8,679 nucleotides of DNA from an uncultured Lachnospiraceae bacterium (GTDB lineage: Bacteria; Bacillota_A; Clostridia; Lachnospirales; Lachnospiraceae). Where the stretch lies: positions 1 to 8,679 of the forward strand of contig CAMWMM010000187.1 of the NCBI GenBank assembly GCA_947175285.1. Direction: 5' to 3'. Shown here one piece after another: positions 1-6,970 of the stretch. The translations under genes were made by a program, and so were the position numbers. The notes beneath the pieces are model-generated. The model was not told where the DNA came from. It ran no database searches and saw nothing but the letters and a program-made list of their open reading frames with translations. The stretch's first letter is position 1, and every line of letters starts with the position of its first letter.

Positions 1-93
1 GCCTTTTCGTCATCCGTGCAAAAGCGGGAATGTATGTCAGGGCAGGGAAGCGCTGACATACATCCCCCGCTTGGCACGGTGTTTAGAAAAGGC
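1..93. repeat. 93-base imperfect inverted repeat (structured RNA or MITE-like element)
   Basis: The two halves pair along almost their whole length. Bases 1-8 pair with 86-93 (GCCTTTTC/GAAAAGGC), 14-19 with 74-79 (CCGTGC/GCACGG), 22-28 with 66-72 (AAGCGGG/CCCGCTT) and 30-40 with 53-63 (ATGTATGTCAG/CTGACATACAT). That gives about 32 base pairs broken by small internal loops, with a 12-base apical loop at 41-52. It lies about 200 bases downstream of the binding-protein stop codon. No T-tract is visible because the window ends at base 1, so a terminator role cannot be judged. It could be a folded RNA in the 3' region of the operon, a miniature inverted-repeat element or a repetitive extragenic palindrome. 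The pairing is read directly; the function is unknown. Confidence 0.7.
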
Positions 94-292
94 ATCAGAC
101 GATGGACATTTACAGCATCCCGTTTCTGAAATTTCCACACAGGGGCAACCGGACGGCTGCATTTACCAACAGTAGGAAAGCAGATAAAGATATTATGATA
201 TATGCAAAGCCGAATCACAAAAAGCGAATATCTGTGCATAGGATAAACAGGCGGTTTCTAACAGCATGCCTGAAAAAATGGGAAAACAAGCA
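94..292. other. Non-coding stretch downstream of the transporter operon
   Basis: No convincing gene is visible here. Minus-strand frames are closed within about 25 codons. The plus-strand frame that crosses the region runs into the convergent 3' end of the binding-protein gene and resembles no protein I know. Just after the binding-protein stop, minus-strand CAGGC (271-267) can pair with GCCTG (251-247) around a 15-base loop, followed by a short T-rich run. This is at best a weak terminator candidate. Confidence 0.5.
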
Positions 293-1918
293 TTATTGCC
301 GATTTCGCTTCTTTTTCAGATACAGGCTTGCAACATAAATAAGCATCAGTGCCCAGGCAGCTCCCAAAGCCGACAGCAGAATACGCGCTTCTACAGGCAA
401 TTCACCCAAATCCGCCCTGCCGGAAGCGCTCATAGAATTTTGCCTTGTCAACTGGTCCAAACGATATAAGGAAGAAATATCGTTATACAGATTTTCAATA
501 TATTCCTCGTCAACCGTCTCTTTTCTCCGAACCGATTTCACCGTATTCTCAACCATCTGTCCTGCAGCATCCCGCAAAGAAGCCGAACCGTTAAATACCG
601 GCGTTACAAAGGTATTATCAATGTTGTTAAGCAACAACTGTGATGCCTGAATTTTAATCTCGTAATACTTATTATTATCCTCACCGCAACGGGAAAGATA
701 GTCCTGATATTCCGGGGAATCCTGTGCTTTTGCAGTAACCGGTATATATCCTTCCGTTTCGGCATAGGCAATCTGCACCTCATTCGTCAGAAGGTACTGG
801 GCAAACAGCCATGACGCAAGAACTTCCTGCGGATTATCTTTATTGAAAACACAAACGGAGGGGCCCTGTGAAATCATCTGCATATTCGCCGTATCAAACT
901 GCGGAATCGGCATTACCACCGTTTCAAATTCCACTATATTATCTTCGCTGATATCGGATAAAGGAGCATTCGTTCCCATCCATGTTGCACCCGCAGTAGA
1001 ATCCACTGCAAAGATGCACTGTCCGGCATTTAAGAAATTCGCGGGATAACTTGATATTTTAAATGTTGAAAATGCCCTGCTCTTACCGTGTTCCGCTATC
1101 GTCAAGAGCAGCTCTTTTGTCGTATCGTGAAAAATCAGTATCTCGCCGTCATCCGTAGAATATCCGGCATTTTTTTGACGCAGCATCTGAATCATCATAT
1201 TATCGGTCGATTTATAAATAAACGGAATCAGTACATTCTGTCCGTTTATTAAAAAGTTGCCATCCTCGTCCTGTGCCATCGCCGCCTCGGAAACTTCCCA
1301 GATAAAATCCCATGTAAGTACATCCGGCAGTGTATATCCCAAAGCCTCCACATAAGTTTTATTGATATAGCAGGCTTCCGTTGAACGCATATAGGGAATG
1401 GCATAATAGTGTCCGCCAAAACGGCACTCTTCCAGAAACTGCGGAATCATTTCCTCATCCGTCGGAGACTGAAAACGCACTTCACTCCCGCCAAGACCAT
1501 ATTTTTCATCCGTAAAAAGCTCCTCTAACGGAACAACCTGATTAACTCCCGTCAAATAGGTTGCAATATGGTCGGGGTAAGTAATACAGACATTGGGCGT
1601 CGTATTCGTTGCAATATTTGTGATAACATCATTATAAATCTTCCCGTAATCCGTATATAAGCGAAGATTCACGGTAATATTCGGATAAAGCGCCTCAAAG
1701 TCGGCAATCGCCTGTTCATAAATCGTCGTCTGCGTCTTATTGGTATCATTCTTCGCCCAGAAAGTAATCTCATACTCTTTGGAAGAATCGAACTGCTCCG
1801 GTATCTCAAAAGCCTCCATGCCTTCTCTGCCATGACAGCCTGTCAAAGTCAATAAACAGCCGATAAATAACGCCAATACACACAGCCGCAATATTCCACG
1901 TTTTCCTGCCTGTTTCAT
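293..1918 (-). CDS. ABC transporter extracellular solute-binding lipoprotein (family 1, CUT1 type) with C-terminal membrane helix
   Basis: This 541-residue protein is the substrate-capturing part of the importer encoded upstream. It begins with a lipoprotein signal peptide: basic start, hydrophobic core about residues 9-24, lipobox LTGC with lipidated Cys28. The mature part opens with YEITFWAKND, typical of family 1 carbohydrate or glycerol-phosphate binding proteins, followed by an ITVNLRLY strand and later an AIPYMRSTEACYINK segment like that of UgpB/MalE relatives. It is longer than the usual 420-460 residues. The extra length includes a final hydrophobic helix at about 513-534 followed by KKKRNR, which looks like a second membrane anchor with the C-terminus inside the cell. 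Its ATG overlaps the preceding permease stop (ATGA) and has a strong Shine-Dalgarno. Being last in the operon is also unusual for this family. The family call is firm; the substrate is unknown. Confidence 0.93.
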   Translation of the reverse strand: MKQAGKRGILRLCVLALFIGCLLTLTGCHGREGMEAFEIPEQFDSSKEYEITFWAKNDTNKTQTTIYEQAIADFEALYPNITVNLRLYTDYGKIYNDVITNIATNTTPNVCITYPDHIATYLTGVNQVVPLEELFTDEKYGLGGSEVRFQSPTDEEMIPQFLEECRFGGHYYAIPYMRSTEACYINKTYVEALGYTLPDVLTWDFIWEVSEAAMAQDEDGNFLINGQNVLIPFIYKSTDNMMIQMLRQKNAGYSTDDGEILIFHDTTKELLLTIAEHGKSRAFSTFKISSYPANFLNAGQCIFAVDSTAGATWMGTNAPLSDISEDNIVEFETVVMPIPQFDTANMQMISQGPSVCVFNKDNPQEVLASWLFAQYLLTNEVQIAYAETEGYIPVTAKAQDSPEYQDYLSRCGEDNNKYYEIKIQASQLLLNNIDNTFVTPVFNGSASLRDAAGQMVENTVKSVRRKETVDEEYIENLYNDISSLYRLDQLTRQNSMSASGRADLGELPVEARILLSALGAAWALMLIYVASLYLKKKRNRQ

Positions 1919-2778
1919 CCTTTCAATCCTCCCCTTGACACACCTGCCATTACCTTATTGCGAAACAGCAGAAATAAGACAATCAACGGCACGGAAATCA
2001 CTACAACCGCCGCCATCATCGCCGGAATATTTTCCCGTCCGAATCCGTTTTCCCGAATCTCCTGAATCCCGTTTGATACAAGATAGTAAGCTTCGTCATC
2101 GGTTATCAGTCTCGGCCACACGTAAGAATTCCAGCATTCTATCACTTTTAATATGGTTATCGTTATCAAAGTAGGCCTTGCTATCGGCACCATCACTTTA
2201 AGCAGATACTTCATATCTGATGTACCGTCCACTTTTGCCGCATAATACAGGCTGTCCGGTATCTGCTCAAAATTTTCTTTCAAGAGATATATATAAAAAA
2301 CCGAGGTGACTGACGGTAAAATCAGTCCCGGAAAGCTGTTCCGCATGTTCCAGTCAGTAATCGTTACAAAATTTGTGATGATAACCAATTCGGTCGGAAT
2401 CATCATTAAAGAAAGAAAAATCATGAACACAATATTTTTCCCCTTAAAGTCCAGTCTGGCGAAGGCAAACGCCGCAAGCGTAATCACCACTACCATAACC
2501 GCCGTTGTCACTACGGTGAAAATCACCGTGTTCATAAAATATTTTCCAAGCGGAACTGCCGTAAAAGCATCCGCATAATTCTGCATGGTCGGTGACAGTG
2601 TAAAAAAATTCGGAACATATTCCGAGTTATATGCGCCGTAACTTTTAACTGATGTAAGCAGCATCCAGTAAAAAGGAAACAGCACAATAAATGCCCAGAA
2701 AACCAACAGCACATAAGTGACTGCCTTCAAAACCGCCTCCCGGCTCTTTGCTTTTTTCTCAATTTTCTGATAATCCAT
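1915..2778 (-). CDS. Carbohydrate ABC transporter permease, MalG/UgpE-like (CUT1)
   Basis: A 287-residue inner-membrane subunit of the importer. About six hydrophobic segments are visible: roughly 20-42, 82-108, 115-138, 148-166, 203-215 and 255-272. The EAA loop that docks onto the ATPase is clear at about 179-201 (YYAAKVDGTS, then VMVPIARP), as in MalG, UgpE and AraQ. Length and layout fit this half of the heterodimer. The ATG at 2778 lies two bases after the stop of the other permease, with AAGGA about 8 bases upstream. The gene ends in a four-base ATGA overlap with the binding-protein gene. The spacing indicates one polycistronic message and coupled translation. Substrate specificity cannot be deduced from this subunit. 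Confidence 0.95.
   Translation of the reverse strand: MDYQKIEKKAKSREAVLKAVTYVLLVFWAFIVLFPFYWMLLTSVKSYGAYNSEYVPNFFTLSPTMQNYADAFTAVPLGKYFMNTVIFTVVTTAVMVVVITLAAFAFARLDFKGKNIVFMIFLSLMMIPTELVIITNFVTITDWNMRNSFPGLILPSVTSVFYIYLLKENFEQIPDSLYYAAKVDGTSDMKYLLKVMVPIARPTLITITILKVIECWNSYVWPRLITDDEAYYLVSNGIQEIRENGFGRENIPAMMAAVVVISVPLIVLFLLFRNKVMAGVSRGGLKG
1928..1934 (-). promoter_or_regulatory. Ribosome binding site of the binding-protein gene
   Basis: GGGGAGG on the minus strand lies 9 bases before the ATG at 1918. It sits inside the end of the upstream permease gene, so translation is probably coupled through the ATGA overlap while still allowing strong independent initiation of the binding protein. Confidence 0.75.
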
Positions 2779-2780
2779 TT

Positions 2781-3692
2781 TTATAATCCTTTCAGTGCAC
2801 TCTTTTTGCTGACAAGCAGATTGATACAGGTAATCGTAAGCACAATGGCAAACAGTATAATTGCCGCCGCAGACGCATAGGACGGATATCCGCCGCTGTC
2901 GCCGTAAAGCATGTCATAAACATAGCCGACAATCGTATTCATTTCCGCGGCATTCAAATTCGTGCCAAATAACGCCACCGCATCGCTGTATGCCTTAAAT
3001 GCGCCGATAAATCCCGTAATAATCAAATAAAACAGCATTGGAGAAATCATCGGCAGCGTAATCCTCATGAAAGTCCTGAATTTCGATGTGCCGTCCACTT
3101 TTGCCGCGCGGTAATATTCCTCATTGACCGAGGCAAGCGCACTTGTCAGAATCAGGATTTTAAAGGGCATGACAATCCAAATCGTATAAAAGCATAAAAC
3201 AAACATCTTCGCCCAGTACGGCCCGTCAATAAAATCCACCGAGCTGCCGCCAAACCATGTGATAATCAGGTTGACAAGCCCGTCCGTATATGCCGTCTTT
3301 TTAAATAAAATCATAAAGACCAGACCGACAGCCAGCGTATTCGTCACATACGGCAGGAAATAAATGGTCTGAAACAGATTCCTAAGCGGTTTAACGGAAC
3401 TTAATCCTACGGAAATAAGCAGCGCAAGTCCTGTAGATAAAGGCACCGTGATAATAACCAACAGAAATGTATTTTTCACCGCCTGCAAAAAATAATGGTC
3501 GTGAAGCACATAGGAATAATTATATGCGCCAATCCCGAAATAAGTCTGCGACGCCGAATTATACCCTTCCTCAAAGGAGTATACAAATACATCTATCAAA
3601 GGATAAACCATAAATATTCCCAGAAAAAGTATGGCGGGCAGTAAATACAGCCAGCCTTTCAGAGCATTCCAGTTGATTTTTTTCTTTTCCAT
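2781..3692 (-). CDS. Carbohydrate ABC transporter permease, MalF/UgpA-like (CUT1)
   Basis: The partner permease, about 303 residues. A short basic cytoplasmic start (MEKKKINW) is followed by hydrophobic segments at roughly 15-38, 73-97, 108-131, 161-187, 218-235 and 272-294. The EAA loop is YYRAAKVDGTS followed by ITLPMISP, nearly the same core as in the other permease. It lacks the long periplasmic insertion of E. coli MalF, as is usual for Gram-positive UgpA/AraP types. Two starts are possible: a GTG at 3701 that overlaps the ATPase gene by 8 bases with AGGAG only 4 bases away, and the ATG at 3692, one base past the ATPase stop, with AGGG 8 bases upstream. I prefer the ATG because of spacing and its typical N-terminus. 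The choice changes only three residues. Confidence 0.94.
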   Translation of the reverse strand: MEKKKINWNALKGWLYLLPAILFLGIFMVYPLIDVFVYSFEEGYNSASQTYFGIGAYNYSYVLHDHYFLQAVKNTFLLVIITVPLSTGLALLISVGLSSVKPLRNLFQTIYFLPYVTNTLAVGLVFMILFKKTAYTDGLVNLIITWFGGSSVDFIDGPYWAKMFVLCFYTIWIVMPFKILILTSALASVNEEYYRAAKVDGTSKFRTFMRITLPMISPMLFYLIITGFIGAFKAYSDAVALFGTNLNAAEMNTIVGYVYDMLYGDSGGYPSYASAAAIILFAIVLTITCINLLVSKKSALKGL

Positions 3693-3693
3693 A

Positions 3694-4806
3694 TCAAACA
3701 CCCTGCTCCTCTCCCGGCTTCCATCTTTTCTCTGTCATTTTATCAAAAAAGAACACTTTGTGAGGGTGAAGCGCAAACCTGACAGACGTATTATCAATAT
3801 TTACTTTATTATCCGTTCCGATAATCGCGCGTACCGTCGGGTTCAAAGACGCCTTATGTGTCGATACAACGCTGATATCACGTCCCATAACCTCCACACC
3901 GCTTAATTCACAGCATAGAGGGGCATCCTCCCGCAGAATAAATCCTTCCGGTCGGATACCTGCATATACATCCCGGCTGCCGCCCTCTGCAACGTCTAAA
4001 ACAGCGTCCTCTCCTATCCATAACTTATGCTCCCGAATCTGAGCGTCAAATACATTAATCGGCGGCGTTCCAAGGAATTTTGCCACAAAAAGATTCGCCG
4101 GATTGTCATACACATCCTGCGGCTTTCCGATTTGCTGTACGACGCCGTCTTTCATCACGACAATCATATCGGAGATACTCATAGCCTCCTCTTGGTCGTG
4201 TGTAACAAAAATCGTGGTAATCCCTGTTTCTCTCTGGATTCTCCTGATTTCCTCCCGCGTCTGTATACGCAGACGGGCATCCAGATTGGAAAGCGGCTCG
4301 TCCAATAAAAGCACTCGCGGCATTTTCACCAGAGCGCGGGCAATCGCCACACGCTGCTGCTGTCCGCCGGACAATTCACCCGGCTTACGCTCCATCAGCT
4401 CATCTATCTGTACCAGTTTTGCCGCTTCATAAGCCTTTTTCAGCATTTCCTCCTTGGAAAGCTTGTCCTTGCCTTTCAGATTCTGCAACGGAAACAGAAT
4501 ATTCTGCTTTACACTGAGATGAGGATAAAGCGCATAGTTCTGAAAGACAAGACCGATTCCCCGATGCTCCGGCGGCAAATCGGTAACATCATCCTCCCCG
4601 AAAAATATTTTACCGCTGGTCGGCTTCTGCAGACCGCTTATCAAATTAAGCGTCGTACTCTTACCGCATCCCGACGGACCAAGCAGTCCAATCAGCTTTC
4701 CGTCCGGTATTTTAAACGTAAAATCATTGACAGCAATCACATCTTCCTGCTTCTTCCTGTCACGACTCGGAAATTTCTTTGTCAGATTCTGCAATATGAC
4801 TTCCAT
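3694..4806 (-). CDS. ABC transporter ATP-binding protein, UgpC/MsmK/MalK family
   Basis: This 370-residue cytoplasmic ATPase powers the importer. All nucleotide-binding motifs are intact: Walker A GPSGCGKST (43-51), Q-loop Gln89, signature LSGGQQQR (145-152), Walker B VLLLDEP (165-171, catalytic Glu170), D-loop SNLD, and switch His203 in VTHDQEEA. After about residue 240 comes a C-terminal regulatory domain containing DVYAGIRPEGF, the hallmark of the MalK/UgpC OB-fold (TOBE) region. Many Firmicutes CUT1 loci lack an ATPase and borrow a shared MsmK, so a dedicated copy at the head of the operon is notable. The ATG at 4806 has GGAGG 6 bases upstream. The gene is preceded by a strong promoter and two hairpins, making it the first gene of the transporter operon. 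Confidence 0.96.
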   Translation of the reverse strand: MEVILQNLTKKFPSRDRKKQEDVIAVNDFTFKIPDGKLIGLLGPSGCGKSTTLNLISGLQKPTSGKIFFGEDDVTDLPPEHRGIGLVFQNYALYPHLSVKQNILFPLQNLKGKDKLSKEEMLKKAYEAAKLVQIDELMERKPGELSGGQQQRVAIARALVKMPRVLLLDEPLSNLDARLRIQTREEIRRIQRETGITTIFVTHDQEEAMSISDMIVVMKDGVVQQIGKPQDVYDNPANLFVAKFLGTPPINVFDAQIREHKLWIGEDAVLDVAEGGSRDVYAGIRPEGFILREDAPLCCELSGVEVMGRDISVVSTHKASLNPTVRAIIGTDNKVNIDNTSVRFALHPHKVFFFDKMTEKRWKPGEEQGV

Positions 4807-4812
4807 GATAGA

Positions 4813-4817
4813 CCTCC
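4813..4817 (-). promoter_or_regulatory. Ribosome binding site of the ATPase gene
   Basis: GGAGG lies 6 bases before the ATG at 4806. It sits about 19 bases downstream of the 9-bp hairpin, so that hairpin does not bury it in the simplest fold. Confidence 0.75.
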
Positions 4818-4835
4818 ATTCTTACACTTGCCGGG

Positions 4836-4860
4836 AGAATGCCCGTATTTTGGGCATTCT
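4836..4860 (-). repeat. Perfect 9-bp hairpin in the transporter 5' leader
   Basis: AGAATGCCC (4836-4844) is the exact reverse complement of GGGCATTCT (4852-4860), with a 7-base loop. No T-tract follows on either strand (the minus strand continues CCCGGCAAG), so it is not a standard terminator. It lies three bases from the larger palindrome at 4864-4900 and just before the ATPase ribosome binding site. Possible roles are an mRNA-stabilising or translation-modulating leader structure, or one half of a repetitive extragenic element. Confidence 0.65.
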
Positions 4861-4863
4861 TCT

Positions 4864-4900
4864 ACGTGAGAAAGATTTGCAAAGCAAATCTTTCTCACGT
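4864..4900. repeat. Perfect 17-bp palindrome with AAA spacer at the transporter transcription start
   Basis: ACGTGAGAAAGATTTGC at 4864-4880 is the exact reverse complement of 4884-4900, separated by three bases. On the minus strand it begins one base after the predicted -10 box, so the expected start site near 4895 falls inside its first arm. It could be a DNA operator that blocks the promoter, a 5'-terminal stem-loop that stabilises the transporter message, or a repetitive palindrome that landed here. No T-tract follows, which argues against a simple terminator for the upstream lipoprotein gene. Confidence 0.75.
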
Positions 4901-4901
4901 T

Positions 4902-4930
4902 ATTATATCAGTTTTCCTTATTCCAGTAAA
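4902..4930 (-). promoter_or_regulatory. Sigma-A-type extended -10 promoter of the transporter operon
   Basis: The minus strand shows TTTACT (4930-4925), a 17-base spacer and a consensus TATAAT (4907-4902), with TG one base upstream of the -10 (TGATATAAT), an extended -10 element. The -35 lies in the last codons of the lipoprotein gene, whose stop codon is inside the spacer. The predicted start is near 4895. This supports an independent four-gene transporter transcript. Confidence 0.72.
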
Positions 4931-6786
4931 TTAACTTCCTCAGAAAGTAAATTTTCCCCGATACCGGTTTTTCTGTCTACGGTATACCAGTCATATGTTG
5001 CAGTATGGTCTTCCATGTTGTCATACAGCCGAATCACTGCCTTACCGTACTCCCAGCTCACAACCTCGACTATCTCCGGCGAAAAACCGTCATGATACTT
5101 TTCATAATACTGCCGCGCAAGTTTACATAATTCTTCATCCGTCATTTCCCTGCTCAGTTCCCATCCGTCACCTATCCCCACTGACAAGCTGAAACTTCCG
5201 CCTACCCCTGCATCTTTCCATAAAGTAATCCCTTCCTTCAGCCAGTAATCTTTTGCCGCATTATCCCAAATGATATTATTATATGAGATTGTCGAACTTT
5301 CACCCGGCTTATCCTGCGGGGGAACCGCATAATTAATCGTTATAATATCATTCTCCCATCTGATAATATCCCCTGTTTCATATCCTTCCGCCTCTATTTC
5401 CGCTATCAGATCAATCCCGGAAAGCTGCACAAACGCCTCCTTAGAGATAATTTCACCCGCATATTTTTCAAGTCCGGCAGTTTCTTCATCATAATAATAA
5501 AAATATGGCTTATAAGTATGTTCGGTCCATAAATCATCCTCCAGCCAATAACAGCCGTCGTATGCATCCATCCAGATTTCAAAATCGCTTCCTCCGCGGT
5601 ATACTACCTGCCCCATCTGGGAAAATCTGTCTTCTGTTGGTCTGCCATCTACAACAGTCCATATCTCGGTAATATTTGCCGTAAAATTATAGTCCATATA
5701 AAAGAAAAGATATTTCGCATCCGGCGCTAACTCCATCTTTCCGTCCATCATACGATATGTTTCTCTGCGTAATGGCATACAATCATCTGCATCCACATAC
5801 CAGAGTGTTCCGCTATAATATTTTTGCCCATATGATTCGCTGCATTTCCCGCAGAGTGCAAACATTTCATGGTTTCCATCCCCGTCATAATCATCGTAAT
5901 CCATCCAGACAATGGCTGATTCATCCTCTTCGCAATTACCTAAAATCCTCTTTTTAAAAAGTTCTTCCTGTGTCAAAAATAATCCCTGTAGTTCTCCCGT
6001 CCGTAACTGCGCAAGTTCTGTATCTCCAATAGAAGTCCCATCAGTACCATTAATCCATGTATACTCTCTCTCATCACGCAATTCTTTAAATCTTTCATGA
6101 AAGATATCTTCGTCAATCGATACTTCATCTGCCTCATACAGCCAAGTTTCCTCCTCGTCAGGCAGCGACACATGCAATGTGCTGATAAGACTTATCTCAC
6201 CATTCTCCACATCATAGAAATCATAAAATCTTTCCACTCCTCCAGTATAATTGAATCTGCCGCTGAAGATATATCCCTGATTCTCAACATAACCTATGCT
6301 TCCGTTGTCAGAATTAAAACTGAACAATTTTATCACTGCATCATCGGCATACGCATAAACCTCCACCGCTATAGCTTTGAAATAACCCCCTACCAATAAC
6401 AATTCCGGAATCTCATCATCATCAATATAGGCAAGCGCAAATTTTACCTCCCCTGATTTTTCAGACAAATTGCCGCTGTTCACACCAGCTTCCGCATATT
6501 CCTTTAAAAAGTCATAATAGGCATATCTATAAGCTTCTTCCGGCAGAATTTCATTCTCTGCTTCATTCGATGCAGTCTCTGAATCCGCAGCGTCTTCCGC
6601 TCCTGCATAGCCGGTTTCCATATCGGTTTCCGCCGCTGTTTCCTCGGATGCGTATACTGTATCTGTACCTTCTGTCTCCGTCTGTATCCGGGATGTTTCT
6701 TTGTCTTTTTCTGCAGCATTACAGCCTGCCAGTATCATCCATACCGCTAACACCGACACCGCTGCTTCTATTATTCTTTTTTTCAT
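4918..6786 (-). CDS. Large acidic lipoprotein of unknown function
   Basis: I do not recognise a named family for this protein of about 622 residues. It starts MKKRII with a hydrophobic stretch and lipobox LAGC (lipidated Cys22), so it should sit on the outer face of the membrane. Residues 23-83 form a low-complexity linker rich in Glu, Thr, Ala and Asp. Two related segments follow: YIDDDEIPE (120-128) and DYDDYDGDGNHE (296-307). The second has the D-x-D-G spacing of EF-hand or FG-GAP-like calcium loops. The rest is rich in Tyr, Trp, Asp and Glu, and ends with TYDWYTVDRKTGIGEN. No catalytic motif is evident. I prefer the ATG at 6786, which has GGTGA 5 bases upstream. An ATG at 6798 would add four residues but has no properly spaced site. 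It is separated from both neighbours by regulatory sequence and may be functionally unrelated to the transporter. Confidence 0.85.
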   Translation of the reverse strand: MKKRIIEAAVSVLAVWMILAGCNAAEKDKETSRIQTETEGTDTVYASEETAAETDMETGYAGAEDAADSETASNEAENEILPEEAYRYAYYDFLKEYAEAGVNSGNLSEKSGEVKFALAYIDDDEIPELLLVGGYFKAIAVEVYAYADDAVIKLFSFNSDNGSIGYVENQGYIFSGRFNYTGGVERFYDFYDVENGEISLISTLHVSLPDEEETWLYEADEVSIDEDIFHERFKELRDEREYTWINGTDGTSIGDTELAQLRTGELQGLFLTQEELFKKRILGNCEEDESAIVWMDYDDYDGDGNHEMFALCGKCSESYGQKYYSGTLWYVDADDCMPLRRETYRMMDGKMELAPDAKYLFFYMDYNFTANITEIWTVVDGRPTEDRFSQMGQVVYRGGSDFEIWMDAYDGCYWLEDDLWTEHTYKPYFYYYDEETAGLEKYAGEIISKEAFVQLSGIDLIAEIEAEGYETGDIIRWENDIITINYAVPPQDKPGESSTISYNNIIWDNAAKDYWLKEGITLWKDAGVGGSFSLSVGIGDGWELSREMTDEELCKLARQYYEKYHDGFSPEIVEVVSWEYGKAVIRLYDNMEDHTATYDWYTVDRKTGIGENLLSEEVNLLE

Positions 6787-6791
6787 TTCAA

Positions 6792-6796
6792 TCACC
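6792..6796 (-). promoter_or_regulatory. Probable ribosome binding site deciding the lipoprotein start
   Basis: GGTGA, complementary to the TCACC of the 16S rRNA tail, lies 5 bases before the ATG at 6786. The AAAAAGG further upstream is only one base from the alternative ATG at 6798, which is too close to serve it. Confidence 0.5.
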
Positions 6797-6866
6797 ATAC
6801 CTTTTTCACACTATGACCCTGCTCTTTCGTCTGCAATCAATCTATGCCTTTTGCATATTTTCCTAT

Positions 6867-6902
6867 ATTGTAATACAGAGTTGCATCATTTTTGCATCAT
6901 TT
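6867..6902 (-). promoter_or_regulatory. Candidate activator-dependent promoter with tandem 11-base direct repeats
   Basis: On the plus strand TTGCATCATTT occurs twice in perfect tandem (6881-6891 and 6892-6902). On the minus strand this pair ends 8 bases before TACAAT (6872-6867), a five-of-six match to a -10 box. No good -35 is present; the repeats occupy that place. Direct repeats at 11-base period over the -35 are the pattern used by OmpR/PhoB-type response regulators. A looser copy, TTGCATATTTT, lies at 6851-6861. The repeats are seen directly; the promoter and regulator class are inferred. Confidence 0.5.
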
Positions 6903-6916
6903 GGGGGTGAAATCTG

Positions 6917-6964
6917 AAAAAAATTAGAATTTTTTATAAAAGAAATCCACTCTCCCGAAAAGAG
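6917..6964 (-). terminator. Weak terminator candidate after the ROK gene
   Basis: Just past the ROK stop, minus-strand CTCTTT and GGGAGAG (6964-6950) can form a 6-bp stem that includes two G-U pairs, followed by a T-rich run. Further on, 6918-6925 and 6928-6935 form an A/T-only 8-bp inverted repeat ending in a T run. Neither is a classic GC-rich terminator. Confidence 0.35.
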
Positions 6965-6970
6965 CACATA

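Noticed and set aside
1..93. Integron attC-like recombination site
   Set aside because: The size and imperfect pairing are suggestive, but the required RYYYAAC and GTTRRRY core sites are not at the ends.
102..338. Plus-strand open frame of 78 codons downstream of the binding-protein gene
   Set aside because: It runs convergently into the 3' end of a solid gene, has no recognisable protein features and no clear ribosome binding site, and looks like chance.
4864..4900. Rho-independent terminator of the lipoprotein gene
   Set aside because: The stem is strong, but no T-tract follows on the minus strand and the element directly follows a consensus promoter.
4807..4930. CcpA cre site at the transporter promoter
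   Set aside because: I looked for a TGWAARCGYTWNCW-like match and found none near the promoter.
4027..5095. Several plus-strand open frames of 90-120 codons opposite the ATPase and lipoprotein genes
   Set aside because: They are antisense shadows of genes with complete motifs. Their compositions are odd and no conserved domain is visible.
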